DNA of 64,000 nucleotides from the NCBI RefSeq assembly GCF_944324505.1, contig NZ_CALUWO010000006.1, positions 1-64,000 on the forward strand, in the 5' to 3' direction. The position numbers and the translations under genes are program-made. Below are positions 25,096 to 33,007 of this stretch, piece after piece (position 1 is the stretch's first letter; each line of letters begins with the position of its first letter). Under the pieces are notes generated by a model. It was given only the letters and a program-made list of their open reading frames with translations, ran no database searches and had not been told where the DNA came from. The stretch comes from an uncultured Desulfovibrio sp. GTDB taxonomy: Bacteria > Desulfobacterota > Desulfovibrionia > Desulfovibrionales > Desulfovibrionaceae.

Positions 25096-27726
25096 ATGCA
25101 AGAGCAAGATAGGGAACTGGCCCAGCGCTGTCACAGCCTGGCCGAGCAGTGCCGCAGGGCCAGCGGCTGGATTGCCGACAATGCGGAACTGGTGGGCAGC
25201 GAAGGCGCCAGCCTGCAACGGGACATGCGCCATGCGGCCCGCTTTTTCGGCAAGTGCGAGGAAGCCGCCCGGCGCAAGATGTGCGCCGGTGTCTTCGGTC
25301 CCAGTCAGTCGGGCAAGTCCTACCTCATATCGGCCCTGGCCAGCGATGCCTCCGGCAGGCTGATGGCGGATTTTTGCGGCAAGGAATGCGATTTCATCAC
25401 GGAAATCAATCCCGAGGGCGGCAAGGAATCCACCGGTCTGGTCACCCGCTTCACCACCACCCGCCCGGAAGGTTCTGACGCCGGCCACCCCATCCGCCTG
25501 CGTCTGCTGACGGAAATGGACGTGGTGCGCGTGCTGGCCAATACCTATTATGCGGACTGCGAGCACAAGGAAGCGCCGGAAATGGAGCCGCTGCTGGCAA
25601 CGCTGGATGCGCTGGCCGCCCTGCCCCCGGACAGCCAGGCCGGCGGCGTGAGCAGCGACGATGTGGAAGAGCTGCGCGACTACATCAACAAGAACTTCAT
25701 CTCCCGGCCGCGTGTGCAGATGCTGCAAAAGGGCTACTGGCTCCGGGCCATGGAGCTGGCCCCGCGTCTGAACCTGGAAAACCGGGCCACGCTGTTCAGC
25801 CTCATCTGGAACAGCGTGCCGCAGTTCCATCAGCTCTACCTCACGCTGTGCGGAGCGCTTCAGGCCCTGGGCAATCCGACCGAGGCCGACTGCCCGCTGG
25901 ATGCCCTTATTCCGCGGGCGTCCAGCATCATTGATGTGGCCGTCCTGCAGGGCCTTGCCGGTCAGGACAGCGGGGATCATCTGAATATCCGCGGCGCCGG
26001 CGGCCGTACGGCGGACCTGTCGCGGGCCGTGGTGGCCGCGCTGACGGCCGAAATCAGCATCTATATGCGCGAAAAGCCGGATGTGCTTTTTGACTATACG
26101 GACCTGCTGGACTTTCCCGGCTATCGCTCCCGCCTCAAGCTGGAAGATCTGCGTCATGAACTGGAGCGCCAGGGCACGCTGGAAAATCTCTTTTTGCGCG
26201 GCAAGGTGGCCTATCTTTTCGAGCGCTACTGCGAAGAGCGCGAGCTGACCAGCATGCTGCTCTGCATTGGTCCCAGCAATCAGGAAGTGCAGGACCTGCC
26301 GCGGGCCGTCTATGAATGGATATGCTCCACGCATGGCGAAAATCCCGAACACCGCGCGGGCAAGGCCCCGTCCCTCTTCTTCATCCTGTCCAAGATGGAC
26401 ATGGAATTTGAAGAGAAGGCCGGCACCCCCTCGGTGGAAAAGCGCTGGACCACCCGCCTGCAATCCTCCCTGCTGGACTTCTTCGGCAAGCAGCATGACT
26501 GGCCCACCAACTGGGACGGCAGCCATCCCTTCAATAATGTTTTTCTGCTGCGCAACCCCAATTTCCGCTGCAAGGCCATTTTCAATTTTGACGCCGACGG
26601 ACACGAAACGGAAGTGCGCCCCGAACAGCGCGCCTATGTGGAAGAAGTGCACCAGGCTTTTCTCCATTCGGAGCTGGTGCAGCGGCATGTGGCCCATCCC
26701 GAGGTGGTATGGAACGCGGCCATGCGGCTCAATGATGGCGGCGTGGGGCTGCTGCGCGAAAGCCTGCGCCCGCTGTGCAATCCCGAACTCAAGCGGCAGC
26801 AGATCGAAGTGGTGCTGGCCGAGAAGCGGGAACAGGTGCTGACACGTCTGGAACCCTTTTATCAGAGTGATGACAGGGAAGAGCTGCGCCGGCAGAAGGA
26901 ACTGCTGTCGCGTCAGCTGGTCATGCTGGTGGGCAAGGTGACCAGCCGGCATCTTTTCGGAGAGCTGCTGCGCTGTTTGCAGGTTACGGATTATGACCTC
27001 TATGATCTCTGGCTGCGCGAACGCAGGGCTGCCGGCGATGCACCGTCTGCGCCTGTGCCCCTGAGCACATCGGATGATGTCTCGGTGGATGACATCTTTT
27101 CCGACATCTTCGGTGACAGCGCCGACAAGCCGGCCGTTCCTGCCGCCCAGACAGGTGGGGAAACGGTGCAGCGCGATGCCGCCGGCAGCCTTGCCGACAT
27201 GGTGTTTGACTACTGGATAGAGCGCCTGCACAACGTATCGGACAGTCCCGAGGCCCGCAGCCGTTTCGGGCTGCCGCCGCGAGAATTCGGCCAGCTTGTG
27301 AGCGAGTTGCTGCTGGCCGCTCAGCGTACCGGCATGCGCAAGCGCCTGGAAGAACAGCTGCGCCAATGCGGCGCCTATGCCAATATGGCCCGCGAGCGGC
27401 TCATCTGGCGGCAGGTCAGCCTGGCCGCGGACAGCATTAATGCCTTTGTGGACTGGCTGGGCTTTGATCCCCGCAGCCATGATGCGCGCGCGCGGACCAT
27501 TCTCATGGGCGGCAAGAGCTGCGAGCTGTTCACCCCTCCGGCCGAACCGCCGGACGAACCCATCATCGGCGAGCAGGAAGCGCCCTATGACCGGCAGTGG
27601 TATACCGACTGGATGCGTGCCCTGGCCTGGTCCGTCATGGCCAATGTGGATTTTGACGGCAAGCAGGTGCGCGACCCCGAACAAAATAACCGCCTGCGCG
27701 ACATTCTTGCCGCATTTCGGGCGTAG
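25096..27726 (+). CDS. srfC: SrfC family protein, dynamin-like P-loop NTPase
   Basis: 876 residues, annotated in related genomes as putative virulence factor SrfC. After an N-terminal helical part a P-loop reads GPSQSGKS (about 68-75). Two further G-protein-type motifs can be assigned: DFPG in LLDFPGYRS (about 339) and SKMD in FFILSKMDME (about 431), spaced as in large GTPases. The second half is helical, with charged coiled-coil segments, as in dynamin-like stalks. It follows srfB after 95 bases. I infer GTP binding and a scaffold or membrane-remodelling role together with SrfB; no membrane helix is present. Confidence 0.87.
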   Translation: MQEQDRELAQRCHSLAEQCRRASGWIADNAELVGSEGASLQRDMRHAARFFGKCEEAARRKMCAGVFGPSQSGKSYLISALASDASGRLMADFCGKECDFITEINPEGGKESTGLVTRFTTTRPEGSDAGHPIRLRLLTEMDVVRVLANTYYADCEHKEAPEMEPLLATLDALAALPPDSQAGGVSSDDVEELRDYINKNFISRPRVQMLQKGYWLRAMELAPRLNLENRATLFSLIWNSVPQFHQLYLTLCGALQALGNPTEADCPLDALIPRASSIIDVAVLQGLAGQDSGDHLNIRGAGGRTADLSRAVVAALTAEISIYMREKPDVLFDYTDLLDFPGYRSRLKLEDLRHELERQGTLENLFLRGKVAYLFERYCEERELTSMLLCIGPSNQEVQDLPRAVYEWICSTHGENPEHRAGKAPSLFFILSKMDMEFEEKAGTPSVEKRWTTRLQSSLLDFFGKQHDWPTNWDGSHPFNNVFLLRNPNFRCKAIFNFDADGHETEVRPEQRAYVEEVHQAFLHSELVQRHVAHPEVVWNAAMRLNDGGVGLLRESLRPLCNPELKRQQIEVVLAEKREQVLTRLEPFYQSDDREELRRQKELLSRQLVMLVGKVTSRHLFGELLRCLQVTDYDLYDLWLRERRAAGDAPSAPVPLSTSDDVSVDDIFSDIFGDSADKPAVPAAQTGGETVQRDAAGSLADMVFDYWIERLHNVSDSPEARSRFGLPPREFGQLVSELLLAAQRTGMRKRLEEQLRQCGAYANMARERLIWRQVSLAADSINAFVDWLGFDPRSHDARARTILMGGKSCELFTPPAEPPDEPIIGEQEAPYDRQWYTDWMRALAWSVMANVDFDGKQVRDPEQNNRLRDILAAFRA

Positions 27727-27741
27727 TATGCGAGGAACGTC

Positions 27742-28881
27742 ATGAAGGCCATCATCTCTTCCGACCCGCAGCGCGGTGCCGGGCATGCCCTGGTGCGGCT
27801 GGAAGGCTGCCCTGCCGTTGCCAGTACGGCGTTCAGTCTGCGTCGCGGCAGCGACATGAAATTTCTTTCGGCCGGCGGCTGGCAGGAAAGCGAAATGCTC
27901 CTGGCGCCCGATGGCAGCGACGTGCGCGACGGGCAGGTTTGTCTGCATATCGGGCCGGCTGTGGTGGATCAGCTGGATCCCCTGGCTGCCTATCTCCTGA
28001 CAGTGGACGGCCGGCGCTTTGGTGTGGAAATGATGCCGCTGGAATACAGCAGCCTGGGCGGTCAGGCCGGGACCATGCCCGTATCCTGCCAGGTTGCCCC
28101 GGCGCAGGCAGAGGCGTCGTCCGGCGTACAGATGGCCTCCCCCGCAGAAGAAACCTCTGCACAGCAGGCCGAAGCCATCCCGCCGCAGGAAGAGCCGCAG
28201 CCTGAACCGCTGGAGCACTCCTCGCAGGAAGGCTTGCCCACTCTGCCCTTAGAGAAAACGCCGGAGCGGCGGCGTGCCGTCTGGCCTGTGGTGCTGGGCG
28301 TGCTTGTGGTGCTGGGCCTTGTGGCCGCAGCCGCGTATTTTTTCCTGGCCAATGACACGGAGGAAACGCCCCCCCTGCCCGCCGCGGAAGCCGCTGCGCC
28401 GGCTGCGCCCCAGGCGCCCGCCGGCAAGGACGCCCCTTCCGCCAGTGACGCGGATTCCCCGGCAGCGGCAGAACAGCCGGCCGAAGCGCCTGCCGGCAGC
28501 CTGTCGCCCATACAGCAGGCCAGGCAGCATTTGCGCGGTGAGGCGGATCCCGCGGCAAGCGTAGCGCTGGCCAAGCCCCTGCGCGTGCCCGGTGTGCAGC
28601 CGGAGGATGCCGATGCCGCCTTCCTGCTGCTGGAGGACGCAGCCCAGAAGGGCAATGCGGAAGCCATGTATCTGGCCGGCCAGTTCTACGATCCGGCCTG
28701 CACCCTGCCGCGCGGCAGCATTCCCACGGACATGGCCATGGCCAGAAAGCTGTACGAAGGCGCCCGCGCCGGCGGCATTGCCGAGGCCGGGGCAGCGCTG
28801 GCTACCCTGCGCCAGCATGTGGAGGCCGAGGCGGCAAAGGGCAATGCGGAGGCCAGGCGGCTTCTGCAGGACTGGAAGTAG
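27742..28881 (+). CDS. single-pass membrane protein with Sel1-like repeats
   Basis: 379 residues. The N-terminal about 110 residues form an unrecognised domain (VRLEGCPAVASTAFSLRRG, then QVCLHIGPAVVDQLDPLAAYLL). A membrane helix follows at about 177-199 (VWPVVLGVLVVLGLVAAAAY), then an Ala/Pro-rich spacer and a Sel1-like region (LLEDAAQKGNAEAMYLAGQFYD and AKGNAEARRLL). Sel1/TPR repeats usually bind proteins, so the outer half may be a periplasmic docking part. The start lies 15 bases after srfC with AGGAA upstream. Cytoplasmic and periplasmic halves would suit a link between SrfBC and the secreted vWA protein encoded next. Confidence 0.7.
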   Translation: MKAIISSDPQRGAGHALVRLEGCPAVASTAFSLRRGSDMKFLSAGGWQESEMLLAPDGSDVRDGQVCLHIGPAVVDQLDPLAAYLLTVDGRRFGVEMMPLEYSSLGGQAGTMPVSCQVAPAQAEASSGVQMASPAEETSAQQAEAIPPQEEPQPEPLEHSSQEGLPTLPLEKTPERRRAVWPVVLGVLVVLGLVAAAAYFFLANDTEETPPLPAAEAAAPAAPQAPAGKDAPSASDADSPAAAEQPAEAPAGSLSPIQQARQHLRGEADPAASVALAKPLRVPGVQPEDADAAFLLLEDAAQKGNAEAMYLAGQFYDPACTLPRGSIPTDMAMARKLYEGARAGGIAEAGAALATLRQHVEAEAAKGNAEARRLLQDWK

Positions 28882-28891
28882 GAGGATTGCC

Positions 28892-30838
28892 ATGAAAAAG
28901 CATCTTTTCCTGTGTGTGCTCTGCCTGCTGGGGGCCGCTCTGCTCTGGGTGGCCCGGCCCGTGGCCGCCGGGGCGGCTCCTCTGCTGCAGGAAGGCAAGA
29001 AGAGCCTCTATCAGCGTGTCATCAGTCATCCCGGCGCCAAACTGGTGGCAGAGCCGGCCTCCGCGCAGGTGGTCAAGGAAACGGTGGTGCCGTTTACCGT
29101 TTTCTATGTCTACGCGCGCAGTAATGGCTGGGTGCAGGTGGGGGTGGGAACCAGCGAGCCGCAGGGCTGGCTGGAGGAAAGCAGGACCACGGCCTGGAAT
29201 CAGGCCCTGACCCTGCTCTTCACGCCGCGTACCAGCCGTGACCCCGTGCTCTTCTTCAAGACGGACAAGGCCCTTTCCGCGCTCTGTTCGGCCAGCGACA
29301 TGAGTGAGCAGGTCAAGAATCTGGTGCGGCAGGCCATGTCCGGCAGCATTCCTGCCGATTCTCCCCTGCTGGCCTGCGAATGCGACGAAAGCGAGGCCGC
29401 TGTTTCCGCCAGGCGTTTCTACATCATGCCCATTCTGGGCATGAGCGACCCCTTTGATGATGTGAAATTCCTCAATGTGGCCTCCATTGACCCCGGAACC
29501 GCCGGGAAAAAGGCTCCTGTGGGGCCACCTAAGACCGGCATTGCCCTGGTTATGGATACCTCCATTTCCATGAAGCCCTATATTGATCAGAGCCGCGATG
29601 TGGTGCGCCGCATCTACGATCAGCTGGAAAAGCAGAAAATGACCGACAACGTGGGCTTTGCCGTGGTGGCCTTTCGCAGCAGCACGGCGGCCACGCCCGG
29701 GCTGGGCTACACCAGCACGGTGGTCAGCGACTTTGCCACGGCAAAGGATCGCAAGGCCCTGGAAGACCGCCTGGCCGAAGTGCAGGAAGCCACCGTTTCC
29801 AGCCATGATTTCAATGAGGATTCCCTGGCGGGCATCTACAGCGCCGTGGAAAAGCTCAACTGGGCGGACTATTCTTCACGCCTGATTCTGCTCATCACGG
29901 ATGCCGGGCCGCTGCGCAGTGATGACCGCTATGCGTCTGTCACCATGGGGCCGGTGGAAATGAATGACCTGGCCCGGCAGAAGGGCATCTGGATTACGGC
30001 CCTGCATATCAAGAGTCCCGGCGGTGCGCGTAACCATGCCTACGCGGAGCAGAGCTATCGCAGCCTCAGCCGCCTGTCCGGCAACAAGAGCAATTATCTG
30101 GCCATCAAGGCGCCGGATGCCGCCACAGGCGCCCGGCAGTTCGGCAGCGTGGCGGCCACGCTGGCTGAAGGCATGGTGGCCATGGTCAAGAGTACGGCCG
30201 AGGGCAAGACCATGACCCGCCCCCGGGACGAGGCCGCCCCGTCACAGAATCCGGCCGATCAGGCCCGCCAGATGGCGGCAGCGCTGGGTTATGCCATGCA
30301 GCTGCAATATCTTGGCGAAAGCATGCAGAAGCGTGCCCCCACGGTGGTGAACTCCTGGATTGCCGACATGGACCTCAATCGCCTGGCTTCGGCCGGGGAA
30401 CAGGTGCCCACGGTGGAGGTGGCCGTACTGCTTACCAAGAATCAGCTCAATGACCTGAGCACCCAGCTCAAGATCATCATCGACAATGCGGAACGCACCA
30501 AGAAGACCGATTCCCGGGACTTCTTCCAGGGCATTCTTTCCGCCTCGGCACAGATGGCCAGGGACCCCAATATGCCTACCCAGGGCAAGAACCTGGCCCA
30601 GCTGGGCATCCTGTCCGAATTTCTGGATGGCCTGCCCTACAAGAGCGACATCATGCTGCTGCGTGAGGAGGACTGGTACCGCATGAGCATCGGCGAGCAG
30701 ACGGCCTTCATCAACCGGCTCAAGTCCCGTCTGGCCCGTTACGAGGAATACGACAGGGATCGCGCCAACTGGGAAAGTTTCGGGCAGGCCAATGCCGGCG
30801 ACTGGGTGTACCGCGTTCCCCTGAACATGCTGCCCTGA
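28892..30838 (+). CDS. secreted von Willebrand factor A protein, PpkA-ectodomain-like
   Basis: 648 residues with a signal peptide (MKKHLFLCVLCLLGAALLW). Residues about 30-130 form a domain (KKSLYQRVISHPGAKL, FYVYARSNGWVQVG, PQGWLEESRTTAW) that reminds me of the part preceding the vWA domain in the T6SS kinase PpkA. The vWA domain follows with the metal-site motif DTSIS in LVMDTSISMKPYI (about 219-232) and ITDAG. A helical C-terminal third follows. No kinase domain is present. The start follows GGAGGA, ten bases after the Sel1 gene. Role inferred: periplasmic binding or signalling. Confidence 0.8.
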   Translation: MKKHLFLCVLCLLGAALLWVARPVAAGAAPLLQEGKKSLYQRVISHPGAKLVAEPASAQVVKETVVPFTVFYVYARSNGWVQVGVGTSEPQGWLEESRTTAWNQALTLLFTPRTSRDPVLFFKTDKALSALCSASDMSEQVKNLVRQAMSGSIPADSPLLACECDESEAAVSARRFYIMPILGMSDPFDDVKFLNVASIDPGTAGKKAPVGPPKTGIALVMDTSISMKPYIDQSRDVVRRIYDQLEKQKMTDNVGFAVVAFRSSTAATPGLGYTSTVVSDFATAKDRKALEDRLAEVQEATVSSHDFNEDSLAGIYSAVEKLNWADYSSRLILLITDAGPLRSDDRYASVTMGPVEMNDLARQKGIWITALHIKSPGGARNHAYAEQSYRSLSRLSGNKSNYLAIKAPDAATGARQFGSVAATLAEGMVAMVKSTAEGKTMTRPRDEAAPSQNPADQARQMAAALGYAMQLQYLGESMQKRAPTVVNSWIADMDLNRLASAGEQVPTVEVAVLLTKNQLNDLSTQLKIIIDNAERTKKTDSRDFFQGILSASAQMARDPNMPTQGKNLAQLGILSEFLDGLPYKSDIMLLREEDWYRMSIGEQTAFINRLKSRLARYEEYDRDRANWESFGQANAGDWVYRVPLNMLP

Positions 30839-30983
30839 TCTCCCGTCAAGCCTATTGTCATGAGCGGGGCGGAGGCCCGCTGCCTGCAGCCGCTGCTTCC
30901 GCCCCGCTGCTGTCTTCCGGCACGGACCGTGCCGGGCGTCCCTTAGCCAGAGGCCCGCGTCATACGCGGCCTTCAGGAACAAC

Positions 30984-31739
30984 ATGGCCGATACCCTGCT
31001 CTATTCCTTGCGCAATGTGGAAAAGGTCCGCCCCGGCAACGACGGCTTCCGGCTTGTGCTGGAAGCCCTGGATGTGGCGCGGGGGGACCTGCTGGCCCTG
31101 GTCGGTCCCAGCGGCTGCGGCAAAAGCACGGCCCTGGACCTGCTGGCCGGCATCCTGCGTCCCGACAGCGGCGATCGTTTTCTCTTCCGGCCGCAGGCCG
31201 GAGGAAGTCTTTTCAACATCTTGCAGCTGTGGCGCGAACGTCGCACGGATCTGCTGGCCGATCTGCGTCTGCATCACCTGGGCTATGTGCTCCAGGTGGG
31301 GGGGCTTCTGCCCTTTCTGACAGCCAGGGACAATATCCTGCTGCCCTGCCAGGCGCTGGGCGATGTGGCCTCCTTTCTGCCCCGCATACGGGATGTGGTG
31401 GAGCGTCTGGGCATCGGCCGTCTGCTGCGGCAGTGTCCGGCCACCCTTTCCGTGGGAGAACGGCAGCGGGTGGCCATTGCCCGCGCCCTGGCCAATGGCC
31501 CTTCCATCCTGCTGGCCGATGAACCCACGGCGGCGCTGGACCCCCGTCATGCCCGGCTGGTGCTGCATCTCATGGCCGATCTGGCCCGGCAGCAGGGCGT
31601 CACGGTCATCATGGTCACCCATGCGCAGGACATGGCGCTGGAGGCCGGCTTCCGGCTGGTCCCGGTTTGTCCGGAAGATGCGCCTGCGTCCGGGGCGGCC
31701 GCCTGTTCGCGCATCCTGCATCGCAGGGAGGTGGCCTGA
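30984..31739 (+). CDS. ABC transporter ATP-binding protein (TagT/LolD-MacB type)
   Basis: 251 residues with all ABC motifs: Walker A GPSGCGKST, a Q-loop near YVLQVGGLLPF, signature LSVGERQRVAIARAL (the usual second residue S is kept, G-G is V-G), Walker B ILLADEPTAAL and the H-loop VTHAQD. It belongs to the MacB/LolD/FtsE-like group that works with MacB-type permeases in envelope processes rather than bulk import. The stop overlaps the permease start (TGATG). Beside a SUMF1 gene this matches the TagT-TagS-TagR arrangement of Pseudomonas T6SS clusters. Confidence 0.88.
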   Translation: MADTLLYSLRNVEKVRPGNDGFRLVLEALDVARGDLLALVGPSGCGKSTALDLLAGILRPDSGDRFLFRPQAGGSLFNILQLWRERRTDLLADLRLHHLGYVLQVGGLLPFLTARDNILLPCQALGDVASFLPRIRDVVERLGIGRLLRQCPATLSVGERQRVAIARALANGPSILLADEPTAALDPRHARLVLHLMADLARQQGVTVIMVTHAQDMALEAGFRLVPVCPEDAPASGAAACSRILHRREVA

Positions 31740-33007
31740 TGCGTCTTGCCTTGCAAATTATACGGCTGGCCCTTGGCGACTACCTGCATGAACGCCTGCT
31801 TTCCCTGTGTGCCGTGCTGGCGCTGGCCGCTGTGCTGACGCCGCTGCTGATCCTTTTCGGGGTCAAGTACGGGGTTGTCAGCACCCTGACGGAGCGTTTG
31901 GAACGGGCGCCGCAGACCCTGGAAATTTCGCCCGTGGGCAGCGGGCACTACACCCGGGACTATCTGGAGCAGCTTTCCCGCCATCCGGCCGTGGCCTTTG
32001 TGCTGCCGCGCACCCGTGCCATTGCCGCCACCCTTGATCTGGTGACGGAAGGCGGGCAGCGCTGCACCGTATCCCTGGAGCCGACGGCCGCCGGAGACCC
32101 CCTGCTGTTGCGCTATGGCGTGCCTGTGCCCGCCCTGGCCATGGACAGCGGACAGACCTCGGTGGCCGGGGCGCACGTGCTGTGGAGCGGCTGTGTGCTT
32201 TCCGCTCCGGTGGCGGAGCGGCTGGGCGTTGCCGTAGGGGATACGCTGGACGGTCGTGTGGAGCGGCGGTTTGCCGGCAGCGTGCAGCGGGCGCATCTTC
32301 CCCTGCGTGTTGTTGGCATACTGCCTGTGGCAGCGGAACAGCGCCCCCTGGCCTATGCCCCCCTGCCGCTGGTGGAGGGGGCGGAGGATTTTCGTGACGG
32401 CCGTGCGGTTCCCCTGCTGGGCGATGAACGCGGCTGGACCGGCGAGGACCGCCCGGAGGCGCCGCGTACCTACGCCGGCTTCCGCCTCTATGCCCGGACG
32501 CTGGAGGATGTCATGCGGCTGCGCGATGCCTTTGCGGCACAGCATATTGACGTGTATACCCAGGCCGAGAGCATCGAACAGATACAGAGCCTTTCCTTTT
32601 CGCTGAATCTGATTTTTACCCTCATCGGCAGCGCGGCGGCCGTGGGCTTTCTGGCGTCTACCACCAGCAGCATGCTGGCGGCTGTCAAACGCAAGGAACG
32701 CCTGCTGGGCCTGCTGCGCCTCACCGGCTTCAGCACCGGTTCCCTGCTGCTCTTTCCCCTGACCCAGAGCCTGGCAACGGCGCTGCTGGGTACGGCGGTT
32801 GCCTGCGGACTGTATGCGGCAACGGCCCGGGGCATTGACGTCCTGTTCGCCTCATCGCTGGCCGGAATGGAGAGTATCTGCCGCCTGCTGCCCGAACACT
32901 ATGCCCTGGCTCTGGGCCTGGTCTGCGCCCTGTCCCTGGTGGCCGCCCTGGGGCCGGCCCTGCGGGCCAGTCGCATCGAACCTTCGGAGGTTATCCGTGA
33001 AATCTGA
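31739..33007 (+). CDS. ABC transporter permease, FtsX/MacB type (TagS-like)
   Basis: 422 residues with the four-helix FtsX plan: one N-terminal helix (LLSLCAVLALAAVLTPLLILF), a large periplasmic domain of about 230 residues, then three C-terminal helices starting near SLNLIFTLIGSAAAVGFLA and ending RASRIEPSEVIREI, the typical MacB-type terminus. Such permeases transmit ATPase strokes to periplasmic partners. The ATG overlaps the stop of the ATPase gene, and its own stop overlaps the SUMF1 start by 11 bases, so three proteins are translated in a coupled way. Confidence 0.87.
   Translation: MRLALQIIRLALGDYLHERLLSLCAVLALAAVLTPLLILFGVKYGVVSTLTERLERAPQTLEISPVGSGHYTRDYLEQLSRHPAVAFVLPRTRAIAATLDLVTEGGQRCTVSLEPTAAGDPLLLRYGVPVPALAMDSGQTSVAGAHVLWSGCVLSAPVAERLGVAVGDTLDGRVERRFAGSVQRAHLPLRVVGILPVAAEQRPLAYAPLPLVEGAEDFRDGRAVPLLGDERGWTGEDRPEAPRTYAGFRLYARTLEDVMRLRDAFAAQHIDVYTQAESIEQIQSLSFSLNLIFTLIGSAAAVGFLASTTSSMLAAVKRKERLLGLLRLTGFSTGSLLLFPLTQSLATALLGTAVACGLYAATARGIDVLFASSLAGMESICRLLPEHYALALGLVCALSLVAALGPALRASRIEPSEVIREI

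Noticed and set aside
24997..28218. 1073-codon open frame on the minus strand
   Set aside because: It lies opposite srfC and the Sel1 gene, whose products have clear motifs. The antisense product is His/Gln/Gly-rich as expected for the complement of GC-rich genes, with no family resemblance.
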